Assembly: GCA_028622995.1 (NCBI GenBank)
Contig: JAJQJQ010000007.1
Span: 2,976,001-3,040,000, forward strand
Source: Panagrolaimus kolymaensis
Taxonomy: Eukaryota > Nematoda > Chromadorea > Rhabditida > Panagrolaimidae
DNA: 64,000 nucleotides
Direction: 5' to 3'
Shown: positions 36,405 through 50,900 of the stretch, piece by piece
How positions within the stretch are numbered: position 1 is the stretch's first letter
How the letters are laid out: the number at the start of each line of letters is the position of its first letter
Made by a program: the position numbers and the translations under genes
Notes under the pieces: model-generated
What the model was told of the DNA's origin: nothing
The model's database searches: none
The model's input: only the letters and a program-made list of their open reading frames with translations

Positions 36405-39400
36405 CTCAAATGAGAGATACAAGCATTAGAAAAATTTTATGTAGATGCATCTTACAGTAAATTTAACAGAAGCGGAAAGAATGTAGTTGACCACAGTTTT
36501 TTTTTGGGAATTTTTTGTTCTTTGAAATTAAACTTTTCCTATCCAAACTCTTCAATCTCAATAATGACCTTTTAATGCTACTTTAAGCAAATCTTTTTTA
36601 TCTTCTTCCTACTATGTATGTATGAGATTACGGTTGTTCTATTTCTTCTTCTTCTTTATATGTATTAATCTTGCAAGAAGATTCCACGTGTAAAATTTCC
36701 GGTATTAAAAATGGCATTTTTTAAATAAAAAATCAGTGAAAGATAAAAGAAACCTTCGCTCTTTTCCAAAAAAATGCTAATCTCAGCCACTATTTTTTTC
36801 CATGTTTCATTCATAGTTTTTTCTTTGTGAAGCCACTTAATGCTTCTTCTTTTTTTTTTGCTTTTGCCTCTTTTTTTAGCATTCCACATCAACGCCAGCC
36901 AGCAACGTCGACAAATTGACGACGACGACGGGCGACGGCGAAAAAAGGCTTCTTCAACAGAAAATTTCTTTTTTTGGACTTCTTTCTTTGCAGATATTAA
37001 AACGCAATTTAAAAAAAAAGAATTCGACAGGAAATAATCTTCAAGAGCAAAGCCAAACATTTTTTTATTTCATTCATCAATGTTTGATTTAAAAAGCAAA
37101 GAAAAGTTTTTGATCGAAAACCATAAATCCGGATTTGATAGGATTCGTTTTTTTTTGTTGTTGGTAGAATTGAAACTCATTGAAACACAAGTGAAAAATG
37201 CAAAAAAAAATAAAGAAAAGAAAAAAGAAAATAGGTCTTTCTGAAGATGAAAAACAAAAAAAGGAAAACAGCTGGAAAGAAAAGAATCGAAAAAAATCTG
37301 GAACTTTTGTTTAAAATTATTGCCCGCGCAAACACAACATCCACGTTCGCGACAACGATTATATTCCTTTTATTTTTATTTTGAATATTAGTATTATTTT
37401 TTCGCTTTGAAGTGATTTTTCAAGGATGAGAGAGAGAAAAAACAGACAGAACTATAGTTTTTTTTTATAAATATATCTATCCATAAACACAAATAATAAA
37501 AAAGAGGGGAGCAAGCGTAAGCATAGTTCACGTACAATCTCACACCAAAAAAAGGATAAAACTATGAAAACTTTACCTTTGAAAAAACAAACTCCAAAAA
37601 TAATTTTGAAAAAAAAATTACGGTAAATAAAGGTTAAAAACAAATAAAAAAAATATATTCGTAAAAGCAGCTAGACACAACAAAAAATAAGAAAATAAAA
37701 ACATAAATAGATAAGTTCTTCTCTTTCATATTTCATAATACTGTATTTACTATGGAGGAAATGAGAAAAGGAAAAACACAAAAACACGTTTCAAATACAC
37801 AATTTAGAAAGCCTTTTTTTCTTAGTTCTTATTTGTTTTTTTTTTAAAGATTTCACAAAAAAAATTAAGGAATTTTTTGGGAGAAAACAGCTTTTCTAAC
37901 AAATAATATCAACAAAACAATTGAAAGCATAGAAATTCTGTTTTGATAATTGATAACGTAGACATAAATATTTTTTAAATTTTATTAGAAGGTTTATTTT
38001 GGTGCGCAAGAAATGGATATTATTATTGTCTTAAAAAATATTAAAATATTTTTTACTATTTTTTTTATTCGACATAATTTCACTTTAAAGAAATTAAGAA
38101 TTCAGAAGGGAATGTTTGGTTTAAATTAAATTCTTCAAATTTCCTCAAAGAATAAATCTTAAAAGTTCTAAAATAACCAAAAAGAGTTTTTTTTGCACAT
38201 ACATAATCTACCGCATTTGGTGTTATATTATTTTATTGCAAAAAGAAAAAAAGAAAAAGAAATATTAAAAAAAAGGTTAAGCTATTGAAACTCTTTTAAA
38301 TAAAAAAGAAAATTTTACCAAAAATATACTTTTTAATTTCTGCAACAACAAACAAATAAGAAGCATAAAGCTTTGCAATATGGTTACGGTATTATAAATT
38401 TATACATATGTATGTATAAAATATACACGACAATGTTTTTATTTGAAAAAAGAAAAATGCGAAGGCGTAATAATTTTTTCTTCTCAGGTTTTTGAAAGCA
38501 TAAAAAAATGAGACTTTTAAAAACAGGTGATAAAATTATGTATTTTGTTGTTGATAGAAACTCAAAATGCAAATATAAAAACGAATCGAAATAATAATTA
38601 TACAAAAACAGCGACCTTTGACTTTGGTTTTATTTTTGTATGAACAAAATTTGACGTAGATAGAAAAAAAATATTTCAAGGAGGGCAAAAGAGATAAGTT
38701 TAAGCCGCCGTATTTAGTGTCATAAAAAGAAGGGGATTTTGAGGAGGGATTTGGACGTAAATTATTAATCTTAATGGATCTCAAATTTTTTCCATTTCTG
38801 TCTGACAAGAAAGAGGAAGACAAAAAAAGTTACATAAATGAAATGAAATAACCTTTTAACATTATACATATTATAAAAAGAAGAAAAGGATAAAAATGTA
38901 GGTAAGTTAAGCTCATGTGGTTTTTTGTAGTTAAAGAAAGGCTTTGACGCGCCCAAAAAAAAAATGGGAGACATTACTTACGATTTTGAGAGGGAAAATA
39001 TATGAGAAAGTACGGAAAAAAAGTATGGCTTGGAAACAATGAAAAAACATATATGAAAAAAGACAGACTTTTTTTGTGATAAAGAACAACTAAAATAATT
39101 AAGCAAAAAAAAATATTTAGATGAGGTGGAATAAATTCGTATTAGAGGTACTACATTTTCTCAAGTTAATAATACTTCCTAAAATAAATAAAAAAAATTG
39201 CTGCAGTAAAGTTTGGTTCGATAGGAAAGCTTCTAATTAAAAATATTTTAGACACTTTCGTAATGAAATTCATTTTATCTAAATTTTTGAATTCAAGTGT
39301 TTTGTTGAAGAAAAAAACTTTGATTTTCTCCTTCCACAAAATAGTTTTCATCAAAATAGTTTCCATTCAGCATGACTTCGATTATACTATTTTGAGGACA

Positions 39401-42400
39401 TAATCGTGATAAAATCGCTGTTTAACATAAAATTGAAACTCTTCCGTCAAAATGGTGAGAACCATTTTTAGTATCAACCAAATAATTGTGTTTTGTAAAG
39501 AGATGTATGTGTGTTTAGTTTTAAAAATAAATCACATCCTTACCCTTATTTTTATTTTTTTTTCTTCGCAACAAATCTCGATAGTCTGTCGCGTCTACGA
39601 GAGTCATCTCGATCAACTCAAAGAAAATATTTATGGATTTTAACAAAAAAGCAAACATCGTGGTCGAAGATGTCGGTAGTCAAAGCAAGACGCTTACACT
39701 TACATTTCCTTCTCTAAACAAACACACATGTACGAGAATTCAATATTTAAAAAACCTCTGTCGCCGCCCGCCCAACTTTCCAAACCGATGACAACGCATT
39801 CAAAAAAAAAAAACAGCTCTTAAAAAAATACATAAAAGTGTTTTTTTTTGCCCCTGCTTGAATATTACATATTTCTTATTAAAAAAGCTTTTATTTAAAC
39901 TTTTTTTAAACGAAATTTTTTGAGATTACACTTACGACCGACGACAGACTAGACGAAAACGAAGATTGCATGCATCTGTTTTGTTTTGTTTTTTGCTTTT
40001 GTTTTAAAAGTCTTTTTTCGTTTTCAAAAATGCATTCACAAAAAAAACATAAAATTTGAAAGAAAAAAAGAGCAGGCGTAATTCTTTGGAGTCAAAAAAT
40101 ATATACAATAAGTTTCAAAAAAGCATGTTTCGAACCGGAAACAATAGAGAATGAAAAAAGACATAAATGTTTCATAAATCTGACGTTTCCAAAATTTATG
40201 CTTGAATGAAAAAAGAAAAAATGCTTTTGGCTTTTGACCTTTTTTGACGCCCCTGAAGTTTTATGGAGACTAGGACATTGTTGTGCTTATTTTTCACGCA
40301 TGTGTGTGTATTTCTGTTTAGTAAGCAAAATTAAAAAATGCATCCTCTGTTATTACTAGACATACAGCGTTCAGACAAGCAAGCAATATGTTTGTAGGTT
40401 TTTTTGTTTTCATCTAAATCTTATAAGGAGGTATCAATTAAATTCTTATAAATATAAAAAAAAAGAAATTCACCTTTCTTTTCATTTCCAATATATTAAA
40501 TTACATTTTTAATTTATTTTGTATTTTGATAAATAAATTTATTAGGTTTAAAGCCTCACGCCACCCAACAAATTTATTTGCTCATGTCTTTGTCATCAAA
40601 GAAAGCTGCAATGACAAGAAAAAGAAAAGAAAGCAGCTGTGAATGTGAAAGGAGAAACTTCAAAAGCTACCGTAGTCTCCATTTTCCTCGAAACTTTTAA
40701 AACTTTTGCAGAAAAAAAGCTGTTTCCCTTTTTCTTTTCCTTCTTTATAAAAAGAAAAAAAGGGAACAAGAAAAAAAATGCCAAATTGAATTTTTGCTTG
40801 AAGTTTTGAAAAAAAAGAGAGACAGAATTTGAGGGGGTTGAAAAAACATTTGCAGCAAAAAAAAAAAGCCCCGAAGCAGCAAAAAAAAACAACAAAGTTA
40901 GTTTCCAACAAAACAAAAAATGTATGACTTTTTTGGGGGCCTGGTTGCTGATGCTGCGTCGATGGACTTGATGAATGAGGAAAAGAAAAGGGTGTTTCGA
41001 CAACAAAAAAAAATGCATTGAAAGTTTCAAACTGTTCCCGGAAGCCGCAGCCCGCAGCCATCATCATCTTTCTCTCCCCTTTTTTTAATACGGTCAAAGT
41101 TCGTAAAAAAATTGCAACTTTTTTTATGCGATGTAAAAAAGCTCGAAAAAGTTTTTTCTTTCTTTTTAACAATGACAAAACAAAATTCGCAGCAACAAAA
41201 AAACTGCAGTTATTATTTTTTTTCCTAAATAAAAAATGATGAAAGAACAAAACCAATCGACTTTAAATGTGTTCCATTTTTAAACACTCTTTTTATGGAA
41301 AAATGAAAATCGCTTTGGAGTTCTACGAATTCCTTTCTTTAAAAAAAAGAAGAATAAAGTTTTTCTAATGGTTTAAATACTTTTATAAGTTGAAAGTAAA
41401 ATTTTAAAAAGTGTTCAAGGGTTATCGTAACTTTGTTAACAACAATAAAGAAAGGGCAAACAAAAAAATGTCTCATCAGTCTGAATAATTTTTCGAAGTA
41501 AAATAAGAGTATTCGATGATGCAAGCCACACGAATGGCGTGATAAAAGAAATTTATGCATTCTAAACCGTGTACTGACTGGTTTATGGCTTTAGAAAAAA
41601 TTACTGAAAATGTTATAAAGCAAAGATACTACTTCCCTTTCGTCCGTCGTTAGACAAAAAAATACATACTATTAATATATATTCTCCACCACCATGCATT
41701 TTTCCAACGTGCGTCCTTCTAAACAATTTTTGTTTTTTTTATGCTTTATGTTGTTGTTTTTTTTTTCATCATAGACAAATCCCAAAAGTGCGCTCTTCGT
41801 TCGTTCCATTTTTGTTACTATTTTTTTTTACTTTAAACGCGTCCAATTCGAAGGCGGAGTTTTTTATTTTTATTTCGCTGTTGTGTTGTTATTTTTTTTT
41901 CTCGCCGACAAAAAAACACAAAACATGCAAAAAAAGAAAGAATAACAGACGCAAAAAAAAAAGTATTGCCTATGGCTGCGGCGGCGACGAAGCTTGCTTG
42001 AAGGCATTCACTTCACCAGGGGCCGAGTATTTGTTAGTAGTTGAAGTAACAAAAAAAGTCTGGTATGAGAGAATAAAAAGAAACAAGCAACCAAGTGTTC
42101 GAGATGAAGTCTTCCAAAAGGCTTTTTTCTTGTCTCATACAAATGTTTGTAACCAAAAAAGGCACATAATTATTTAAAGCAAGAAAAAAGTTTTTGTATT
42201 TCAGTCAAACGCAGACTAATAAATGTGTGTGCAAATTGTCTCACGATAAAAAATAAAAAGTTTATTTAAAAAGTTTTTTTTATTTATTAAATTTACTCAG
42301 AAACAACAAATAATTAAATTTATGCATTTCGACCGCCGCCAACAAATTAATGGGTATATTATAAGTAAAAAATGCGTGAATCAATTTAAAGCCTAAAAGA

Positions 42401-44995
42401 AAAAAATAAATAATAACACAGCAAAAAATGGATTATAAAAAATAAATAGTTGGACTTTTGCACTTGACAAACTATTTATAAAATTTAAATGAAGGCAATA
42501 ATTATGATTATTCTAGCTCAAATTTTAATTGTTTTCTTCCAAAAAGTAGGAAGCTTAAAAGTTTATGAACTTTTTTTGTCAAAGAATAATATCTTTGGGA
42601 AGTAATTGTAATTAGAAGCTTAATAACTTGATTTTTAGGTTAGAAATGCTCTAGGCTTCAGGCGTTAAAAGGACAAATCATCGTTTAAAGATTTATGACT
42701 CTAAGAAATTACATAAAACTAAAAGATTGGTATGCCACATATCAGGCAACTACTATCTGGCAAAAACTGTAATAATAAAGCAAGCTTGTCAAGCTAAGAA
42801 AAGTTTAAATTAAGTATTTTCTATTTGAAACTAAGTTTATCTTATGCGTTTTTTTCCTAATGAATTGCATTGGGCTTTGATTATCTTTTATCACAGGGAA
42901 GATTGAATTTTTTTGGCTAAAGTTTCATAAAATTTTTAGAATCCATAAACAAATGATAAAAAAAAACTCGATCATTTTTATTATAAAATTTTTACTTGAT
43001 TTTATTCCTCCTTATACGTCAGCTTTTTTTTCTTCAAATTATGTTATTTGTTTTGGTGTTTTTAAAAACTCATATTATTTCTATGGGTTCTTTCAATTTT
43101 TAACTTTCTTATTTTTGGTTTTAAAAGTGCGTTATTTATTTAATAAAATAAAATTAGAAAAAAGTCCAAATAAATAAAAATAATCTCCACAAAAAATTTC
43201 TCTTTTTCAAAGGTTTCAATCGTTTTGACATTTATTTTTCTTCCCTCTTATAATTCTTTTTACGAGGTTATTAATCCCTTCTTATATCTATCTATCTCCA
43301 CATTGCTTTTTTGAGCTCCCGACTTTAATTTCCTTTCTTTCCATGGATTTTTGCTTTTCTCGCGCACTTTGATTATAAATCTTCCTCTTTTTTCCTTTTT
43401 TTACGCAAGAAGTCGTCGCCTATATTTTTTTGCAATTAGATTCAATTGAAAAAAAAAATTTCACGTGGTTTATAAAAATAAAAAATCGGATTATAAATGC
43501 GCGCCCTTTTTTGTTTCATTATCCTTCAATGTCATTTTTTTCAATTTAAAATAAAAATAAAAATTAAAGCTGAATAGAAGGGATGGAAAAGAAGTTAGTT
43601 AATATACAGAAATTTTTAAACATAAAAGAAATATAATAAAAAGCAGATTATTTTTTCTTTTAAAAAGTAAAAGCATATTTTGTATTTTATGGTTTAAAAT
43701 AATGCCAAATATAGAAAAGTTAAAGGTGGGAGAATGGATACAGTGAAAGGCTATATCAATCCAAAATAACTTTTGATCTTTTTTTAATACCGTTGATTTT
43801 ACTAATCATTTAAGATAAGATTTATGTAAGGGATAGAAACTCTAAATATTTGTATTTTTAAAAAATAATACGACTTTTCTTCTTTTCTATAATTACAGTA
43901 CCTCCTTCTCTCCCGCTTCATTTCACCTTCTTCAAAATTTTGTCAAAATATTATCTCTTATTAATAATCTCAACCAGCCAGACGATATATATTTGCAAAC
44001 AAAAGAGATAAAAAAATTAGTTGAAAAAGGGCATTACGTCAGAAATTTAAAAAACAAAGAACGTCAAATTTAGGCAAAAGTTAACTTTAAATATAGTAAT
44101 TTTAAATCCTAAGGGTTTAATTTACTTCAATAAAAAGAGCAAAGCATTTTTTGAAAAATTTTAATTAAAAACTTTTTGTAGTCTAAAATTTAATTATTTC
44201 CCTTTGCTCAGCTTTTTTTTATTATTAAAATTAATAATAATCATACGGCGGAAGAGAAAAAAAAGCCTGTCAGAATAGTCACAATGTTCACCTTTTTTGT
44301 ATTCAAAAATGTCACAATTTTTGTATAATTTAATAAATTTTTAAAATAAAAAGTGATAATAAACTGTAGTTTATTTTTTTTCGCGAGCTATTTTAAAAAA
44401 TAATAATTCGATTTTGCACGTATCTATTTCAAAATAAATAGGTACTTTGGAATCCAATTTGAAGTTGATTTGAATAATTCATAAAATAAGTGGGTGTTAT
44501 TTTCTCGATCTTTATGGAAGTATTTTAACTGAGTGCAACTGTTTAATTGAAAAATATATATATTGGAAGTTTGAGGATCAAACAACTTTTGAATAACAAC
44601 AATACTCATTACAGTGATAAAAAAAATATTCAGCGCCCACAAAAAAACATGCAGATCGTAATAAATTCTTTACACAATTTTTTTTTTCTTTCATTTTTCA
44701 TTTTTTACAATAACAAATAAAAATTGTACCAATTTCAGAGTTGAATGAATAAAAATTTAAATAATTATTAACTCGTATTCATTTCCTTTTACATTGCATA
44801 TAATTTTTTGATAAAAAAAAAAAATAAAATATAATAATACCTCTGATTTTTATTCCAAAACAAAACAAACAAAAAATAATATTGAGCAAAGAAAATAAAT
44901 AAGAAAAAATACACGCACAACAAATCGTATTATTATATTTACAGAAACAAAATGGAATTAGTAAAAAAGGGGGAAATTTTCTAACATAAATTGTT

Positions 44996-47900
44996 TCACG
45001 GGTGATGATGATAAGATATCTCAGCCATCGAGGCACTCCGTTGCATATGATGTTGATTAGATGCTGCTGATGTGGAAGGAAGTATTTGAGGATGTGGAAT
45101 CACTTGAGAATGTCGATAAGGATAATTTGGATGATAATAAGCTGCTTGAGCCTCCCATGTAGCTTGTGACATTGCATATGGCATATTAAGATCTGGGGCG
45201 AAATAATGATTTGGATTAACGACATATTCAGATTTTATGGGCTGTTCTTGAGCATATGATGGCTGATTTGGAGCAACAAGGGTTGAATTGCTACCTATCA
45301 CGGTAACGGCATCTGGAGATGTATTGGGCCAAAACCCTTGATCGTGTGAGCCTGGAGGAGAGGCAAAGCTACTGGTATCACTGTGTCCCGATGTATTCGT
45401 GGATGTGGAAGAATTATGATACGAATTGGGCGAAGGACTTCCATAAGCGCTATCACTAATATGTGGACTTTCAGAATTAATTAAAGGATATTGTGGAATT
45501 TGAGTGGATGGTGGACTACTGGAATAATTTGATGATTGTGGCAGGGGTGGCTGCTGAGGTTGAGGTTGATATGGTTGTTGCCTTTGTTGTTGCTGTTGTT
45601 GGGAATCACGCTGGCGCGGTTGTAATTGCAGCTGCTGTAGCTGTCTTTTTCGATTTTGACAAGTTGGGACTTGAGCATTAATTTGCTGTTGTTGGAATTG
45701 CTGTTGTTGCTGTTGGTTATAAGCAGCTTGCATTTGCGCCATCGGTGAAGGTGGAATCGAATGTGGTATTTTAAACTGTTGATTTTGTTGTTGAGGCATC
45801 GAATGATTATGATATTGTGGCATTTGCATTTGATATTGCTGCGCATATGGAGTATAACCATAAAAGCTGTTCATTTGATTTTGCATTAAAGTTGCTTGAG
45901 CATGCTGATGTTGTTGTTGATGTTGTATTTGTAACAAATGGTTTGGAGCATTTGTAGAATTAGCAGAAGCTGGAGTATTTCCTTTGCCTTTAATTTTGCG
46001 AACACTTTTATTATTCGCTGAAGACTTTTCAATATTTTGAACCGATTGAAAACTAGGAATTGCAGCTTTTACTTCATTTAATGGAACAGGATACGGAGGA
46101 TATAGTGGTTGATAAGATCCTCCTGGAACTGTAGGACAAGGAGAAGGTTGAGCTCCAGCACTTAAAAGAAGATTTTCAATTTCTTTGAAACCACGTCTTT
46201 TCGCTTCATTGAGAGGAGTTTCATCACAATCATTTGGAGCGTTTGGATCTGCTTTGTTAATAAGTAAATATTTAACTGCTTCAAACTGGTTTGATTTTAC
46301 GGCCATAAAAAGTGGAGTATGTTGCTAAAAAATAATATTTAATTAAATCTTTTTTAATTTTTTTAAACTTACATAACAATCATGCCCAGAGATAGAAACG
46401 CCTTTCTTTGCAAGCAATTTCATAATTTGAATAGAATTGCAGGCAGCAGCTTCATGCATCGCTGATTTCCCATTGGAATTAGTTGCAGATTTTTCAGCAG
46501 TTTTATCAACAAGAATTTTAGGATGTTTCAAAAGCAGCTCAACAAATGGAAGCATTTCATCACCCAATCGACAACATTTGATGAGTGGAGTATCATTCGT
46601 ATTTGCAAGAGTATTAACATCAACCCCTTCAACTCGAAGTATTTTTTCAAAAATATCAAATGATTTTGTTGCTACTGCGTCAAAAAGTGCTGTTCTTCCA
46701 TCATCATCCGGAATATTGACATCAATTTTATCAAGAAGAAAAATAGCCACATCTTTTCGATTGCTTCTTATAGCCAAATGAAGAGCTGTTGCTCCCGTAT
46801 CATCTTGAGCATTAAGGGGACATCCGATTGAAACCAATTTTTTAATATCTTCAATAATATCACGGTCTTTCTTAGCAGCAAGGGATTCAACTGCCCAATG
46901 AATGCAAGTTCGTTCATTTAAATCTCTGACACAAGCGCATAGTTGTATGGTTGGATTTTCAATTTGTTCCTGAGTTATTGGTTCAGCTGAAGACGCATAT
47001 TCATGAAGTTTTGTAAATACTCTTTCTGTTTCAATTGGTTCTTCACGGAATTTTTTAGCCATTGGTCCATTAAATGATCCTGTTTCTGACATGAGTGATT
47101 GGCGATCGAGATTATAATTATTCAATCCATATGGAAGCTTTTGTTGGGGATGATTTATTTGTTGACTTCTAATTTCATTACTTGTTGGAGGATAGAAAAC
47201 TCCCCGAATTGTGACAAGCTTTCGTTTGAGCGCTCGCTGTGTTCCAGAGTTTAGCATTGCAACAGTAAAAACAACGCCACCCAAAGTACAAATTATGATA
47301 TAAATTAAATAATTTGATGAGGTTTCTGAAGTTTTTCTTGGTTGAACTCGAGCATCGTAAACGCTGATTCCAAGATCAGTGAAAGCCTAAAAATCAAGAA
47401 AATAATTCATAAAATCTTATTTGTTAAAAGCTTACATTTTGATTTGTATCAGCGGCAATCATATTTGCAGCTAATTTAGCATCGGTAAAACAATCTTGGT
47501 TACCATTTACGGCGATTGCTTCAACATGCAACAATGTAGTCAATGAAGAAAGTTCTTTACAAACAGAAGCATCCAAATGCAAATAAATTATGACACCTTT
47601 TAGTTCTTCATCTTTACGTTTTTCTCGAATCGCTGTAGCTTGGGTGGTCTCCATCATAATTAGAGAACCTTGCCCACTAATTGAAGACCATTCATAAATC
47701 ATAGGAAATCCATCTTTATCAAGTTGATATCGAGCTGATACACGCAAAAGTTGAGATACAATCATCAAAAGTTTAGGCGCAATTTTTTCAACAAAATTTT
47801 TTGGATCAGTGATGAGAGTGAGAACGAGATTATCGGAAAGTACATCATGTTTAGTTGTACAATCACCACCATCCCAACCACATGCAGCTGAATTACATTC

Positions 47901-50900
47901 AGGATTGCAGATACCATTTGCATATTCTTTTAAACAATATTCTTCGTCTGGACATTCTGTTGCAACTTTTTCTTCACAATCAAATCCATCAAAAAGACAC
48001 CCTTCATTATTGCAAATTTCGTCGCAATGATTATCCCGGAAAACATATTTGCAATAATTCGCATATGTGCAATTTGAAAATGGATTGAAAATAGCTGCTG
48101 AACAATCTCCGCCATCATAATCGCATCCGGGATAATTACAATCGGGATCGCAAATTCCATTTCCAGCAAGCTTGGAACATTCAGATTTCTCGCAGCTATC
48201 CTTTTCCTTCTTTTCTTCGGGTTCATATTTATTAATGTCAACCTTTTTCTCGCAAAATCTCCCAGCAAAGCCATAGCTACAATTGCAAAAGAAATCATTA
48301 TCAAAGTTTTCACAGATTCCATCATTTTGACATTGAACATTGGCACATGTGTTTTGATTTCGTTCACAAAAAGTTCCATTAAAATTTTCAGGGCAGTTGC
48401 AAGATTTTTGTTCAATGATACAGTATCCACCATTTAGACATCTTGACGGATCACAAATATTTGTATTTATTTGACAAAGAAATCCATCAAAGCCATCTTT
48501 GCAATTGCAAGTAAACCTTCCATTCACGCTTAGAGTCATGCAAGTTCCATCATTCAAGCATGGGTCCTTTTGACATGGATGAGTTACATTTATTTCACAA
48601 TGTTCACCTGTATGTGTAGCAGGGCAACTGCATGAATAACCATTAACTTCATCAACACAAATTCCTCCATTTTTACATAAACCAGCTTTGCATTCATTAA
48701 TATTTATCTAAAAATTCAAATTGTTTTAAGCTTAAAATTATAGTTAAATCCAACCTCGCAATTATCTCCTCGATACCCAGGAGAGCACTCACATTGAAAA
48801 CCATTTAAGGTATCAATGCATTCTCCAACCAAGCATGGATTTTCTTTACAACTTTGACTTTTCTTTTCACAATAATGACCGCTGAAACCCTTTTGGCATT
48901 CACATGAGTATGAACTAAAATTATTTCTTTCTTTTTTTATTGAAAGCTTTCAAAATTGTCGAAGCTTACTTGTAATCATTTGTGGCAATGCATTTACCAG
49001 AATTTTTGCATTTACTATCAGCGCAAGGATCAGATTTCACGATATCACATGAACGACCACTAAATCGTGCGGGACAATGGCAATATTCTTCACCGAAAGG
49101 GGTTTTGCGACATACTCCACCATGCATACACATGTGCTTTTCACAACCAGGGGAATAAGGCTTTGGAATTTCACATCGTTTTCCAGACCATGATGGCATA
49201 CAAATGCATTGAAAATCTCCAGCTAAATCAAGGCATGTTGCTCCATTAAAACATGGACGATTTTCGCATTCATCGATTGAAATATCACAATTTTCACCCT
49301 CGTATCCAATCTCACATTCACATTTATAACTTCCATGGGTATTGATGCATTTGCCTTTATAACAAGGTGAACGGGCTGCAGCAGTACATTCATCGATATC
49401 AATATCACAGAATTCTCCCTAAAAATTCAATATTAAATAGAGTCAGTCATAAAGCAAAAGAAAATAAATGGTTACCGTAAATCCACGATCACATAAACAC
49501 GTGAAATTTCCATTTGAAGAATTTGGAAGACATTGACCATGAAGGCATTTGTTATTTTTCTTAGCGCAAGGATTGTCAAATTCGCAGTAAATTCCAAATC
49601 GATTTTCAGGACATTCGCATTCATATGATCGAAGCTTATCAATGCATTTTGAACCTTTATAACAAAGATTATTTACACAATCATCGATATCAATTTCACA
49701 TCGATCTCCAGTGAATCCAATGACGCAAGCACATTTATAGGAGCCATAAGTATCCATACAAGTTCCACCATTAAGGCATAAGGAAGAACCATAAAGACTG
49801 CATTCATCAAAGTTTTGTCGACAATCATGTCCAGTAAAACCATGAGCGCAAATACATTCAAATTCATTGATGCCGTCAATGCATGATCCTCCATTGGTAC
49901 AACGGGAAACTAAATCTCCAATGTTTGTATCTTCAATCGGGGCACATTCATTGTTCTTTTCTTCACATAAAGTTCCAGTGAAGCCTAGAGGGCATTTGCA
50001 TGTAAAAGAATTTTGCAAATATCCAGTTGAACAAGTTCCACCATTTTGACATGGTTGTGGAGAGCAGCCTTCAGAATGAGACTTCTCACAATGAACTCCG
50101 ATGAATCCAGGTTTGCAACGGCAAAAATAAGTTCCAGGAGCGTTGATGCATTCGCCATTAACGCCGCAAATTTCAGGATCAGCTACACATTCATCCACAT
50201 CGATTTCACATCTTTCACCCTTCCATCCAGCGTCGCACAAGCAGCTGACGGATGTGCCATTGCTTTTACATGTGCCATGACCGGAACATGAAACAGGGTC
50301 ACAAAGGGTTGTAGATTCACAACGATCACCGCCGAAACCATAAAGACAATCACAAGCTGCGTTATCAATGGATTCTTCAAGACGACATAAGCCATTAACA
50401 CAATCTTTAGTGTCACAAGCATTAGGAATTGGTGTATCACATAAACTTCCAGAATAACCTGAAAATTTTGTTCGAGTTATAATTTTTGCATTGATATGAA
50501 ATTGTAAAAATAATTTTTTGCTACTATCAAGCATATGTTTTCTTTTGCCTTTTATTCTTTGATTCCATTTTTTTTATAAAACCGTAATATTGCTTGCTTT
50601 ATTCTGCCTTTTTTTCTCTAATAAAAAAATGTAATGTGACAAAATGTTTTTTTTTCACTCATCTTTTTCTCCATTTTTTATTTTTTACAAAAGGGAAAAG
50701 ATGAGACAACGATGCTGCTCGTTTTTTCACATTCAAGGAGGATCATTTGTCAAAAGACAAAACGAAAGAAGAAGGAAAAAAACAGCAGCATCGATTCTTA
50801 AAAACTGCGCAATTTTACTATGTATTGTTGCTGCCATTTTTTTAGGTCCATAACGAGAATCAGAGGTAAAATAATAGCCTGAACTTTTTCGCGCCGCAAT

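Larger units (their letters stand above)
30010..44995. other. 15-kb region with no recognisable gene
   Basis: Very AT-rich DNA with dense A-runs, T-runs and purine- or pyrimidine-only stretches. Every ORF here translates to Phe/Lys/Ser-rich low complexity. I see no tRNA, snRNA, SL RNA or known nematode microRNA seed in a hairpin. Small exceptions are a GC-rich patch at 31345-31490 and a palindrome at 36387-36404. It could hold the upstream promoter, 5' UTR exons and enhancers of the forkhead gene, and 3' flank of Notch. Confidence 0.5.

Noticed and set aside
32622..42177. Many 60-200-codon ORFs rich in Phe, Lys, Ser and Leu on both strands
   Set aside because: They translate homopolymer and purine/pyrimidine tracts, overlap each other in several frames, and show no domain.
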